A stretch of DNA of 64,000 bases, from NCBI RefSeq assembly GCF_008065375.1, contig NZ_MU084032.1:65156-129155 (forward strand), given 5' to 3'. The number at the start of each line of letters is the position of its first letter. Within the stretch, counting starts at the first letter, position 1. Below, piece after piece: positions 1 to 9,647 of the stretch. The translations under genes were made by a program, and so were the position numbers. Source of the DNA: Nonomuraea sp. SYSU D8015 (GTDB lineage: Bacteria; Actinomycetota; Actinomycetes; Streptosporangiales; Streptosporangiaceae). The notes below the pieces were generated by a model, which worked only from the letters and a program-made list of their open reading frames with translations, ran no database searches and was not told where the DNA came from.

Positions 1-122
1 GGATCGACGGGCCGCCGCAGCAGCTGCACGGCGTCACCGCCGAGCGGCCCCGCCAGAGTCCGGTCAGCCGGAACGCGGCGGACCAGCAGGTGTGCGGCGG
101 GAGCCACGCTCAGCCGGGACAA
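1..122 (-). CDS. Partial hypothetical protein, cut by window edge
   Basis: An open frame on the minus strand begins just after the stop of the 127-429 gene and runs off the left edge. A TTG at 122 lies 4 bases beyond that stop and a GTG at 107 is in the same frame. The roughly 40 visible residues (alanine-, leucine- and arginine-rich, beginning around VAPAAHLLVRRV) contain no stop. The close spacing suggests co-transcription with the upstream gene. I do not recognise a family from so short a fragment, and it could be a chance open frame. Confidence 0.35.
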   Translation of the reverse strand, partial: MSRLSVAPAAHLLVRRVPADRTLAGPLGGDAVQLLRRPVD

Positions 123-126
123 CGGG

Positions 127-429
127 TCAGGCCGACGCCTGCCAGACGGCCTCGAAGGCGGCCTCGGTGATCTCGGTCAGCTCCCAGATCTCCAGCGGCT
201 GGTCGGTGAGGAACCCCTGCTCGTCCTGCAGCCGCCGCCACCAGTAGCGCCGGGCGGCGCGATCGGCGCCCACCTCGACCTGCCTGATCGCCCAGTGCTC
301 GCCGTCGCCCTCGACGCTCTCGAACAGCCAGGCGCGGCCGTCCTCGTCGGCCATGTGCCAGTAGCGGCGGGGGGCGTCGGACTCGGCGAGCTGCCTGACG
401 AGCGGCCCGCGAAGATCTGGTTCAAGCAC
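127..429 (-). CDS. Small hypothetical protein, 100 aa
   Basis: Compact soluble protein of 100 residues starting MLEPDLRG. It is rich in aromatic and charged residues (RYWHMADEDGR near residue 22, RRYWWRRLQDEQG near 60), acidic overall, with no signal peptide, membrane segment or cysteine. High GC3 and an uninterrupted frame support it as real rather than a shadow; the overlapping frames are low-complexity Arg/Ala/Pro. I do not recognise the family and assign no function. The following partial frame (1-122) begins within a few bases of its stop, so the two may form an operon. Confidence 0.6.
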   Translation of the reverse strand: MLEPDLRGPLVRQLAESDAPRRYWHMADEDGRAWLFESVEGDGEHWAIRQVEVGADRAARRYWWRRLQDEQGFLTDQPLEIWELTEITEAAFEAVWQASA

Positions 430-508
430 GGGCCCACTTTAGACACCGCCACCGTCAGAACGCCGCGTCCGCCCGCCGGGAGGCATCGTGGGGCGGTGCT
501 TCAGAGCG

Positions 509-1765
509 TCACTGCTGGTACGCGCCCGCGTCGGGCGCGCCGGCCACGAGCTTGCCGGCGGCGTCCCTGGCGTAGGTCTTGCCGCCGTACCACTTGTGGG
601 TGAGGGACAGGCCGCGCCCCAGCGCCGGGGAGCCGGGCCGCAGGCGCAGGTCCGTGCGGGAGACGAACCTCGGGTCCGCCATGATCGACTTCGGCCCGAG
701 CTTGAACTTGCTCGTGCGGCCCTGGTAGACGCTGCCGGCCTCGTCGGCGCCCGACCCGTCCTCCCAGCCGGCCTCGCCGCCGACGGCGATGACGTTGTTG
801 CGGAGCTTGAGGATCGAGGGGGCGCAGCCGTCGTGGCAGGACCAGCCGACGGTGTCCTTGGCGGGCAGGTAGACCGAGTTGTGCACGGCCACCGTGCCCT
901 TGACCGGGCCGACGATGTGGCCGGAGCCGCGGGTGATGAGGAAGGAGCCGCGGCTGCGGGAGGAGGTCACGACGTTGAAGGCGAAGACGTTGCCGGTGGC
1001 GGTCTTGCCCTTCTGGGCGCCGAGCTCGGTGAACGTCTCGTTGTCCCTGGAGACGTTGCGGGTGACCACGTTGCGGTCGCCGTTGAAGATCTCGACGGCG
1101 GCGCCGTCGGTGCCGTAGTCCTCGCTCTTGGCGAAGCTGCCGGTGATGGTGTTGCCGGTCACCACGTTGTCGTCGCCGTTGAGCAGCACGCCGAAGGCGC
1201 CGGAGTCGTCGTCGCCGCCCTTGTCGTTGACGCTCATCCGGTTGTTGTCGGTCAGGACGCTGTCGCGGATGATGTTGCGCGAGCCGGACGCCGTGACGAA
1301 GACACCGGCGATGTTGCGGTCGGCCTGCACGCCCGACAGCTGGTTGTCGTCGCCGTCGATCTGGAAGCCCGCCCAGCGGCAGCCGGAGGCCCGCAGGCCG
1401 CTGACCCGCCAGTGGTTGCCCGCGATCATCACGCAGTCGGCGTCGGTGCCGCCGCTGATCCTGGCGAGCGGGCCGGTGCCGTACGCCTTGACGGAGATGG
1501 GCCGGGCGGCGGTGCCCTTGGCGGCCAGGGTGAGGGTGCCGGTGAAGGCGCTGCCGCGCTTGACGGCGATGGTGTCGCCCGGCTTGAGGTCGGCGGCGTT
1601 GACCTTGTCGAGCGACTTCCACGCCGCGCTCGCGCTGGTGCCGGCCGCTGCGTCGTCACCCGCCTTCGAGTCGACGTAGTACGTCGTACCGGCCTGGGCC
1701 GAGGCCGCCGTGGCGGGGACGGCGGGCAGGAGCGAGGCCATGACGGCTACGGACAGCAACCTCAT
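509..1765 (-). CDS. Secreted right-handed beta-helix repeat protein
   Basis: About 418 residues beginning with a Sec signal peptide (MRLLSVAVMASLLPAVPATA, cleavage near ASA-QA). It then reads YYVDSKAGDDAAAGTSASAAW, the usual opening of a secreted pectate-lyase-like fold. The body has regularly spaced N-x-V/I turns (NHWRVSG, DDNQLSG, RNIIRDS, DDNVVTGN, RNVVTRN), typical of right-handed parallel beta-helix polysaccharide lyases and hydrolases (PF13229-like). Catalytic residues cannot be assigned from this reading. ATG 1765 is preferred because the two upstream GTGs at 1777/1774 would add a short n-region tail only. It is divergent from the GH13 gene and stands alone; a role in binding or cleaving a plant or microbial polysaccharide is inferred. 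Confidence 0.8.
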   Translation of the reverse strand: MRLLSVAVMASLLPAVPATAASAQAGTTYYVDSKAGDDAAAGTSASAAWKSLDKVNAADLKPGDTIAVKRGSAFTGTLTLAAKGTAARPISVKAYGTGPLARISGGTDADCVMIAGNHWRVSGLRASGCRWAGFQIDGDDNQLSGVQADRNIAGVFVTASGSRNIIRDSVLTDNNRMSVNDKGGDDDSGAFGVLLNGDDNVVTGNTITGSFAKSEDYGTDGAAVEIFNGDRNVVTRNVSRDNETFTELGAQKGKTATGNVFAFNVVTSSRSRGSFLITRGSGHIVGPVKGTVAVHNSVYLPAKDTVGWSCHDGCAPSILKLRNNVIAVGGEAGWEDGSGADEAGSVYQGRTSKFKLGPKSIMADPRFVSRTDLRLRPGSPALGRGLSLTHKWYGGKTYARDAAGKLVAGAPDAGAYQQ

Positions 1766-1870
1766 CGAGCACACCACTATCTAGTTGAAAGCGGAACCAG
1801 CAGAGGTACCGTAGCTGCTCACTCGCTGTAGCGCCACACTCCTTTTACCGCTCATGGCAAGCAATGGAAG

Positions 1871-1930
1871 AACTTGCGAAACAGGACGACAAGACGGGGA
1901 CGTGAGATCTGCAACTTTCCGCAAGTTGCA
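1871..1930 (+). promoter_or_regulatory. Palindromic operator upstream of the GH13 gene
   Basis: Positions 1910-1930 hold perfect 8-base arms TGCAACTT and AAGTTGCA separated by TCCGC. A related half, AACTTGCG, lies at 1871-1878. The site is about 80 bases before the alpha-glucosidase start. Size and symmetry fit a LacI/GalR-family operator (MalR-like in actinomycetes), but no regulator gene is adjacent. The assignment to a LacI-type protein is inference; the palindrome itself is seen directly. Confidence 0.6.
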
Positions 1931-2010
1931 CTTGACCGGCCAAGGACGACCACGACATCCTTCACCGGAACATCACCCGACATCTCGGGCCATCCGGGGG
2001 AAGGACAGTC

Positions 2011-3516
<1,506 letters not shown>

Positions 3517-3579
3517 CATTGGGGGAATCTTTCCTTTTACGCGACATATGGCTGTAGTCACTCTCGGTAGTGTCGGGGG

Positions 3580-4920
3580 GTGTCAGCCCTGTGGGCGAGG
3601 TCCCTACGGGGGCGCGTCACCCTCATCGCGACGGCCGTAGCCGCCCTCGTGCTGATCCCCATTGGCATCGTCGGCGTCATCGTGGGGCGGGCGCTGGTCG
3701 AGGGCAGCGTGTACCAGAGCACCCGTGACACCGCCGAGCGGATCGCGTACGAGATGCGCGGCGGCGCCCTGCCCATGGGCGCCGCCATCCCCGTGCCCAA
3801 CCCCTCGGTGGATCTGATCCAGGTCGTCGGCCCCAACGGGCAGGTTCTCGCCAGCAGTGACGCCGCCAGGAACCTGCCGCCGCTCAGCGACGTGCTCCCC
3901 ACTCCGGAGCATCGGGTCATCAGCACCACGAACTGCCTGCCCACCGAGTGCGTGCACCTGACGGCGGTCCGGGTGACGATGTTCGCCGACTCTCCCGTCG
4001 TCTACGCCGGCCGCCGCACTCCGGAGGTGCTGGAAGGGCGCACCGTCGAGGTGATCGTGTTCGCCGAGATCGCCGTGCTGATCGGGCTGACGGCATGGGC
4101 GACGTGGCTGGTCACGGGGAAGGCGCTGCGGCCGGTGGCGACCATGCGCACGGAGCTGGACGCGGTCCATGCCGGCGATCTGAGCAGCCGCGTCACCGAG
4201 CCGCCCGGCGAGGACGAGGTCGCGGAGCTGGCCAGGTCCATCAACGGCACGCTGGCCCGGCTGGAGCGCTCGGCCCAGCAGCAGCGCCAATTCGCCTCCG
4301 ACGCCTCCCACGAGCTGCGCACGCCGATCGCCGGGCTGCGCGCCCAGCTGGAGAGCGCCCAGCTCTACCCGGACGACACCGACGTCGAGACGCTGGTGCG
4401 CAGCGCCCTGCGCGACACCGACCGGCTGGAGGCCATCATCACGGACCTGCTCCTGCTGGCCAGGATCGGCTCCCGGGTGGACGCGGCCAAGGAGCGGGTG
4501 GACCTGGCCGAACTGGTGCGCCAGGAGCTGTCCGTCCGCAGTGACAAGGTGCCCGTGCGGTCCGAACTGGCCGAGGGCGTGGTGGTCGACGGCGTACGGC
4601 TGCAACTGGCCAGGGTGCTGACGAACCTGCTGGACAACGCCCAGCGTCACGCCGAGACCTACGTCGACGTCACGGTGGGCAAGGAGGACGGCACCGCCGT
4701 GCTGTCGGTCGAGAACGACGGGGTCGAGATCGCCCCGGAGGACCGCGAGCGCATCTTCGAGCGCTTCACCCGTCTGGACGCCTCGCGCAGCCGCGACGCC
4801 GGCGGCACGGGCCTGGGCCTGGCCATCGCGCGGGACGTGGCGATGGCGCACCGCGGCCAGATCACGGTGGAGGACTGCCCGGGCGGCGCGAGATTCGTCC
4901 TCCGGCTTCCCGCCGTTTAG
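3580..4920 (+). CDS. Orphan sensor histidine kinase
   Basis: 446 residues. TM1 is about 11-33 (VTLIATAVAALVLIPIGIVG), an extracytoplasmic sensor segment of about 110 residues follows with a short Cys-x7-Cys stretch (TNCLPTECV), and TM2 is about 152-172. HAMP spans about 172-225, and the HisKA H-box DASHELRTPIAG carries phospho-acceptor His244. The ATPase domain has the N-box NLLDNAQRHAE, an ERIFERFTRLD F-box and G-box GGTGLGLAIA. Such kinases are usually paired with an OmpR-type regulator, but none flanks it: GH13 lies upstream and a methyltransferase downstream. It must signal to a regulator elsewhere or have lost its partner. GTG 3580 is the only plausible start before TM1. Confidence 0.9.
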   Translation: MSALWARSLRGRVTLIATAVAALVLIPIGIVGVIVGRALVEGSVYQSTRDTAERIAYEMRGGALPMGAAIPVPNPSVDLIQVVGPNGQVLASSDAARNLPPLSDVLPTPEHRVISTTNCLPTECVHLTAVRVTMFADSPVVYAGRRTPEVLEGRTVEVIVFAEIAVLIGLTAWATWLVTGKALRPVATMRTELDAVHAGDLSSRVTEPPGEDEVAELARSINGTLARLERSAQQQRQFASDASHELRTPIAGLRAQLESAQLYPDDTDVETLVRSALRDTDRLEAIITDLLLLARIGSRVDAAKERVDLAELVRQELSVRSDKVPVRSELAEGVVVDGVRLQLARVLTNLLDNAQRHAETYVDVTVGKEDGTAVLSVENDGVEIAPEDRERIFERFTRLDASRSRDAGGTGLGLAIARDVAMAHRGQITVEDCPGGARFVLRLPAV

Positions 4921-4955
4921 TCCCGTTTTATCGCTACATAGTGGATCATGGATGC

Positions 4956-5768
4956 ATGACAGAAGAGGCGCCGCAGGGCGTAGATCCCCACATTCCGAAC
5001 GCGGCGCGAATGTACGACTACTTCCTCGGCGGCAAGGACAACTTCAAGGCCGACCGGGACCTGGGCGACATGGTGCTGAGTGTGCTGCCCGAGGTGCGCG
5101 ACGGCACGAGGGAGAACCGGGCGATGATCGGCCGCCTGGTGCGGTACCTGTGCGAGCAGGGCATCACGCAGTTCCTCGATCTCGGCTCCGGTCTGCCGGC
5201 ACAGGAGAACGTGCACGAGGTGGCGCTCCGCCACGCCCCCGAGGCTCGCGTGGTCTACGTCGACAACGACCCGGTGGTGGCCGTGCACGGCCGGGCGCTG
5301 CTGGCCGACCCCGACCGAGTGGCGATGGTGCTGGCCGACATGCGCCGTCCGGAGGAGGTCCTGTCGGATCCGGAGGTGCGCGGGCTGCTGGACTTCGACC
5401 GGCCGGTGGCCGTCCTCATGATGTTCGTCCTGCACCTCGTCCCCGAGGAGGACGATCCGCAGCGGTTCGTGGCCGCCTATCGCGACGCGCTCGCGCCCGG
5501 CAGCTACCTGGCGATCTCGCACGTGACCAACGACGTGGCCACCGAGCGCGTGATGCAGGTCAGCGACTTCTACCGCAAGGCCAACGCGGCGTTCACGCCG
5601 AGGTCCGGCGGGGAGATCGGCGCCTTCTTCGGCGACTTCGAGCTCATCCCGCCGGGCCTGGTCAACGGTCCGGGGCCGCACGGGTGGCCGTTCGATCCCG
5701 ACCACCCGTTGCCCATCGACGAGGACTTCGCCCGCATGGCGTACGCGGGCGTCGGCCGCAAGCCCTAG
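4956..5768 (+). CDS. SAM-dependent methyltransferase (PF04672 family)
   Basis: About 270 residues of the actinobacterial family formerly DUF574. Family signatures are GVDPHIPNAARMYDYFLGGKDNF at the N-terminus (split here as PNAARMYDYFLGGKDNF), FLDLGSGLP for SAM motif I, VVYVDNDPVV with the acidic ribose-binding residue, and a GYVG/AYAGVGRKP-like end. Substrate is unknown for most members. ATG 4956 is preferred over GTG 4941 because the family starts near M-x5-GVDP; there is no Shine-Dalgarno, so a leaderless mRNA is possible. A paralogue lies at 57524-58291. The stop overlaps the convergent dctA stop by 4 bases. Confidence 0.88.
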   Translation: MTEEAPQGVDPHIPNAARMYDYFLGGKDNFKADRDLGDMVLSVLPEVRDGTRENRAMIGRLVRYLCEQGITQFLDLGSGLPAQENVHEVALRHAPEARVVYVDNDPVVAVHGRALLADPDRVAMVLADMRRPEEVLSDPEVRGLLDFDRPVAVLMMFVLHLVPEEDDPQRFVAAYRDALAPGSYLAISHVTNDVATERVMQVSDFYRKANAAFTPRSGGEIGAFFGDFELIPPGLVNGPGPHGWPFDPDHPLPIDEDFARMAYAGVGRKP

Positions 5769-7099
5769 GCGCGCGCCATCTCCCGCTCCCCGGCCTCGGG
5801 GCGCTCCTCGCGCTCGTCCTCGTCGAGCAGCGTGGCCTCGTCGAACGGGGTGTGCCCGGCCAGCACCTGACCGGCGCGCTCCTTGTCGAACTCGCCCGTC
5901 CAGGTGCCGACGAGCACGGTGGCCACGGCGTTGCCGGCGAAGTTCGTCAGCGCCCTCGCCTCCGACATGAACCGGTCGATGCCGACGATGAAGCCCACGC
6001 CCTCGACCAGCTCGGGCCGGTGCGCCTGCAGGCCGCCGGCCAGCGTGGCCAGCCCCGCGCCGGTCACGCCCGCCGCGCCCTTGGAGGCGACCATCATGAA
6101 CAGCAGCAGCGCCACCTGCTCACCGAACTCCAGCGGCGAGCCGGTCGCCGTGGCGATGAACAGCGTGGCCATGGTGAGGTAGATCGCGGTGCCGTCGAGG
6201 TTGAAGGAGTAGCCGGTCGGCACCGTGATGCCGGCCACGGTCCGGCTCACGCCCAGGTGCTCCATCTTGGCGATGAGCCGGGGCAGCGCCGTCTCCGACG
6301 ACGAGGTGGACAGGATCAGCAGGAACTCGCGGCCCAGGTAGCGCAGCAGCGACCACAGGTTGATCCGGGCGACCAGCCACAGCATCGGGCCGAGCACCAG
6401 GCCGACGAAGAGCAGGCAGGTGATGTAGAAGGCGGCCATGATGATCGCCAGGCTCTTGAGCGCCTCGATGCCGGTGGATCCCACGACGGCGGCGATCGCG
6501 CCGAACGCGCCCACCGGCGTCACCCACATGATCATGGCGAGAATCCGGAACACGAGCCGCTGCAGGTGCTCCACGCCACGCAGGATCGGCGCGCCCTTGG
6601 CGCCCATGGCCTGCAGCGCGAACCCGGTCAGAAGTGCCACCAGCAGAGCCTGCAGCACCGATCCCGACGTCAGCGACGACACCAGCGTGTCGGGGATGAC
6701 GCCGAGCAGGAAGTCGACCGTGCTGCCGCTCTCGGCGCTCTTGGCCGCCTCCACCTCGGCCGCCTGCCTGGCGGCGTCGGTGAGCTGGAGCCCCTCGCCC
6801 GGGTGGATGACGTTGCCCACCACCAGGCCGATGAGCAGCGCGACCGTGGACATCGCGATGAAGTAGCCGAGCGCCAGGCCGCCGACCTTGCCGACCTTGG
6901 CCGCCTGCCGGACCGAGCCGACGCCGAGCACGATGGTGCAGAAGATGATCGGGCCGATCACCATCTTGATGAGCGCGACGAATCCGGTGCCGAGCGGTTT
7001 GAGCTCCTTGCCCACGTCCGGCCAGATGAACCCGACGAGGATCCCGAGCAGGACCGCGGCGATGACGGCGAGGTAGAGATAGCGAGTGCGATCACGCAT
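5765..7099 (-). CDS. dctA: Dicarboxylate:cation symporter DctA
   Basis: 444 residues, the usual length for the DAACS (SLC1-like) family. About eight membrane spans are visible with the two re-entrant loops. The serine-rich HP1 loop is STSSSETALPRL, the TM7 motif is YSFNLDGTAIYLT, and HP2 is around ASKGAAGVTGAGLATL. It imports succinate, fumarate and malate with H+ or Na+. The cytoplasmic C-terminus is acidic (LLDEDEREERPEAGE). It is divergent from a CitA/DcuS-type two-component system, the standard arrangement for dicarboxylate-induced uptake, which strongly supports the substrate class. Start ATG 7099 has GGAGAA seven bases upstream. Confidence 0.93.
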   Translation of the reverse strand: MRDRTRYLYLAVIAAVLLGILVGFIWPDVGKELKPLGTGFVALIKMVIGPIIFCTIVLGVGSVRQAAKVGKVGGLALGYFIAMSTVALLIGLVVGNVIHPGEGLQLTDAARQAAEVEAAKSAESGSTVDFLLGVIPDTLVSSLTSGSVLQALLVALLTGFALQAMGAKGAPILRGVEHLQRLVFRILAMIMWVTPVGAFGAIAAVVGSTGIEALKSLAIIMAAFYITCLLFVGLVLGPMLWLVARINLWSLLRYLGREFLLILSTSSSETALPRLIAKMEHLGVSRTVAGITVPTGYSFNLDGTAIYLTMATLFIATATGSPLEFGEQVALLLFMMVASKGAAGVTGAGLATLAGGLQAHRPELVEGVGFIVGIDRFMSEARALTNFAGNAVATVLVGTWTGEFDKERAGQVLAGHTPFDEATLLDEDEREERPEAGEREMARA

Positions 7100-7124
7100 A
7101 GGGGGGTTCTCCAGCCATGTTGGA

Positions 7125-7194
7125 GTGAACGTCCGGTTGTGCGACTATGCGCTGCACACGTGACACAGGTCACCATTGAGTAAGTTACGTTCAC
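7125..7194 (+). promoter_or_regulatory. Divergent control region of dctA and its two-component genes
   Basis: The 108-base gap between divergent starts carries an 8-base inverted repeat: GTGAACGT at 7125-7132 and ACGTTCAC at 7187-7194. Between them is CACACGTGACACAGGTCACC, a cluster of GTGAC/GTCAC half sites. It is a natural binding place for the response regulator encoded by 8911-9576. This is inferred from position and symmetry only; no confident -35/-10 pair was picked out. Confidence 0.4.
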
Positions 7195-7207
7195 GGAGTA
7201 GATAGCT

Positions 7208-8914
7208 ATGCGGCGCTTGAGCCTGGCGGGACAGATGTTGGTCCTGCAGTTGCTCGTGGTGGCGGTGACGGCCGTCGGCGGCGCCGTGCTGGCCCTGGTG
7301 CAGGCGCGCGGCCTGCTCATTCACGAGGCCGCGAGCACGGCCACGGGCGTGGCGGTGACGGTGGCCAAGTCGCCCGACGTCCTGGAGGCCCTGGACGATC
7401 CGAACCCTACCGCGCGGCTGCAGCCGTACGCGGAGGGCGTCCGGGTGGCCACGGGCGTCGACTTCGTCACGATCATGAAGCCGGACGGCACCCGCTACAC
7501 CCACCGGAACCCGGCCGAGATCGGCAAGAAGTTCCTGGGCAACACCGCGCGGGCGCTACGGGGCGAGACGTTCACCGAGACCTACACCGGCACGCTCGGC
7601 GCCTCCATGCGGGCTGTCACCCCCGTGGTCTCGGGCGGCCGGGTGGTGGCGCTGGTCAGCGCGGGCATCACCGTCGACAGGATCAGCGACCAGCTACGCA
7701 ACCAGCTGGGGTGGGGCGGCCTGATCGTGGCGCTCGCCCTCGGCCTGGGCGCGGCCGGCACGTGGCTGGTCACCGCACGGCTGCGCCGCCAGACCCACGG
7801 GCTCGGTCCGGAGGAGCTGGGCCGCATCCACGACCACCACGACGCCGTCCTGCACGCCGTCAGGGAGGGGCTGCTGCTGGTCGGCAAGGACGGAACGCTG
7901 ACGCTGTGTAACGACGCCGCCAGCCAGCTGCTCGCCCTTCCCGCCGACGCCGAGGGGAGGCACGTGGGCGAGCTCGGGCTCAGCGAGGTGCTGGCCGGCG
8001 GCGAGGAGCGGGTGCACCTGGTCGGCGACCGCGTCCTGGCGGTCAACAGCGCCACCAGCAGGCTCGGCACGGTCGTGACCGTGCGCGACCACACCGAGCT
8101 GCAGGCGCTGACCGGCCAGCTCGACGCCGAGCGCGGCTTCGCCGACACGCTGCGCGCGGCCGCGCACGAGGCCGCCAACCGGCTGCACACCGTGATCACG
8201 CTGGTGGAGCTGGGCCGCACCGAGCAGGCCGTCGCACTCGGCACCGCCGAGCTGCGCGCCGCGCAGGAGCTGACCGACCGGGTGGTGGGCGCGGTCCGCG
8301 AACCGGTGCTCGCGGCGCTGCTGCTCGGCAAGAGCGCCGAGGCCGCCGAGCGCGGGAGCGAGCTGGTGATCAGCCAGGACAGCGAGCTCGACGACCTGGG
8401 CCTCGACCCGCGGGAGCTGGTCACGATCGTGGGCAACCTCATCGACAACGCCATCGACGCGGCCACCCGCGTGGACGTGCACCTCAGCGCGGACGACGAG
8501 GAGGTCCTGATCAGGGTCGCCGACAACGGTCCCGGCCTGACCGACCCGGCGGCCTTCGACAAGGGCTGGACGACGAAGGGCGACGGGCACGGCCTGGGGC
8601 TGGCGCTGGTCGGGCAGTCGGTGCGGCGGCTGGGCGGCACCATCGACGTGACGGACTCGGTGTTCACCGTCCGGCTCCCGATCCCGCCGGCCCCGCGGCC
8701 CGCCGCAGGCCCGCAGCCCTCACCCGGCCCGCGCCACCGCCCCCAACCCCGCCAGGAGCCGCAGCCGGGGCCCTGGACAGGCGCGGAAGCGGGCGCGGAG
8801 GAGCTCCCCCGCCCCGCCCCCTGGCCCCGGAATGGACGCGGGCCGGACGCGGGGGCCCGGCCGGCGCCGGGGGCGGACGGGGAGCCGGGCTCCGGAACGG
8901 GGGCGGGGCGATGA
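7208..8914 (+). CDS. CitA/DcuS-family dicarboxylate sensor kinase
   Basis: 568 residues. TM1 is about 8-30, an extracytoplasmic PAS-like (single Cache) sensor spans about 35-165 with YTHRNPAEIGKKFLGN, the characteristic ligand-domain motif, and TM2 is about 171-190. A cytoplasmic PAS lies at about 205-300. The family-specific dimerisation box LRAAAHEAANRLHTV holds phospho-acceptor His320, and the HATPase has NLIDNAIDAA and GHGLGLALV. Detection of C4-dicarboxylates or citrate is inferred from the family and from divergent dctA. Unusually, about 85 C-terminal residues (from about 485) are a Pro/Gly/Arg-rich tail absent from typical members. The stop overlaps the regulator start (ATGA at 8911), implying translational coupling. 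Confidence 0.9.
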   Translation: MRRLSLAGQMLVLQLLVVAVTAVGGAVLALVQARGLLIHEAASTATGVAVTVAKSPDVLEALDDPNPTARLQPYAEGVRVATGVDFVTIMKPDGTRYTHRNPAEIGKKFLGNTARALRGETFTETYTGTLGASMRAVTPVVSGGRVVALVSAGITVDRISDQLRNQLGWGGLIVALALGLGAAGTWLVTARLRRQTHGLGPEELGRIHDHHDAVLHAVREGLLLVGKDGTLTLCNDAASQLLALPADAEGRHVGELGLSEVLAGGEERVHLVGDRVLAVNSATSRLGTVVTVRDHTELQALTGQLDAERGFADTLRAAAHEAANRLHTVITLVELGRTEQAVALGTAELRAAQELTDRVVGAVREPVLAALLLGKSAEAAERGSELVISQDSELDDLGLDPRELVTIVGNLIDNAIDAATRVDVHLSADDEEVLIRVADNGPGLTDPAAFDKGWTTKGDGHGLGLALVGQSVRRLGGTIDVTDSVFTVRLPIPPAPRPAAGPQPSPGPRHRPQPRQEPQPGPWTGAEAGAEELPRPAPWPRNGRGPDAGARPAPGADGEPGSGTGAGR

Positions 8915-9576
8915 TCTCGGTACTGGTCGTCGAGGACGAGGAGATCACCGCCGAGGCCAACCGCATCTACGTCGAGCGGGTGCCCGGCTTCGAGGTGGCC
9001 GGCGTGGTCCGCTCCGGCGGCGAGGCGCTGCGCTTCCTGCGCAAACGGCCCGTGGACCTCATCCTGCTCGACCTGTACCTGCCAGACATGCACGGCCTGG
9101 AGGTGTGCCGGGCCGTCCGCGCCGGCGGCCTGATGTGCGACATCATCGCCGTCACCTCCGCCCGCGACCTGGCCATGGTCCGGTCGTCGGTGTCGCTCGG
9201 CATCTCCCAGTACCTTCTCAAGCCGTTCACGTATGCGACATTGCTCGAAAAGCTCACCCGTTACGCCCGGTTCAAAGAGGAAGCCGGGGTCGCCGTCGGC
9301 CAGGGCGACGTGGACCGGGTGCTCGGCACTCTCCGGGGCAGCTCGGAGCTGCCGAAAGGCATGTCCCAGGACACCCTGGACGCCGTTGCGGCCAAGCTGC
9401 GCGAGCGGCCCGAGGGCATGGCGGCACAGGCCGTGGCGGATGCGATCGGAGTGTCACGTGTGACGGCCCGCCGCTACCTGGAACACCTGGTAGAGCTGGG
9501 TGTGGCGGCCCGCATCCCCCAGTACGGCGGAGTGGGCCGGCCAGAGTTGCTCTACCGGATCCCCATGGAAAGTTAA
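8911..9576 (+). CDS. CitB/DcuR-family response regulator
   Basis: 221 residues. The receiver domain (about 1-120) has the acidic pair Glu8-Asp9, phospho-acceptor Asp54 in LILLDLYLPD, Thr near ITSAR-equivalent (VTSARD) and Lys in LLKPF. The C-terminal helix-turn-helix (about 165-215) reads AQAVADAIGVSRVTARRYLEHL, the DNA-binding type of the CitB/DcuR/MalR group. It is translationally coupled to the kinase by ATGA overlap. The expected target is dctA across the divergent promoter region (7100-7207). The gene ends 71 bases before the nonulosonate gene, with no clear terminator in between. Confidence 0.92.
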   Translation: MISVLVVEDEEITAEANRIYVERVPGFEVAGVVRSGGEALRFLRKRPVDLILLDLYLPDMHGLEVCRAVRAGGLMCDIIAVTSARDLAMVRSSVSLGISQYLLKPFTYATLLEKLTRYARFKEEAGVAVGQGDVDRVLGTLRGSSELPKGMSQDTLDAVAAKLRERPEGMAAQAVADAIGVSRVTARRYLEHLVELGVAARIPQYGGVGRPELLYRIPMES

Positions 9577-9647
9577 TGACGGTGACGCTGGCCGTTCAAT
9601 CGAGCCCTCTAGCTTCTGGGTGCATTCCGAAGCTTTGAGGAGACATC

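Noticed and set aside
488..1831. Long plus-strand open frame opposite the beta-helix gene
   Set aside because: Val/Ala/Gly/Arg low-complexity translation; it is the antisense shadow of the 509-1765 gene, which has a signal peptide and fold motifs.
4952..7183. 743-residue open frame spanning the methyltransferase and dctA
   Set aside because: Out-of-frame reading of the methyltransferase joined to antisense of dctA; Arg/Gly/His-rich with no domains.
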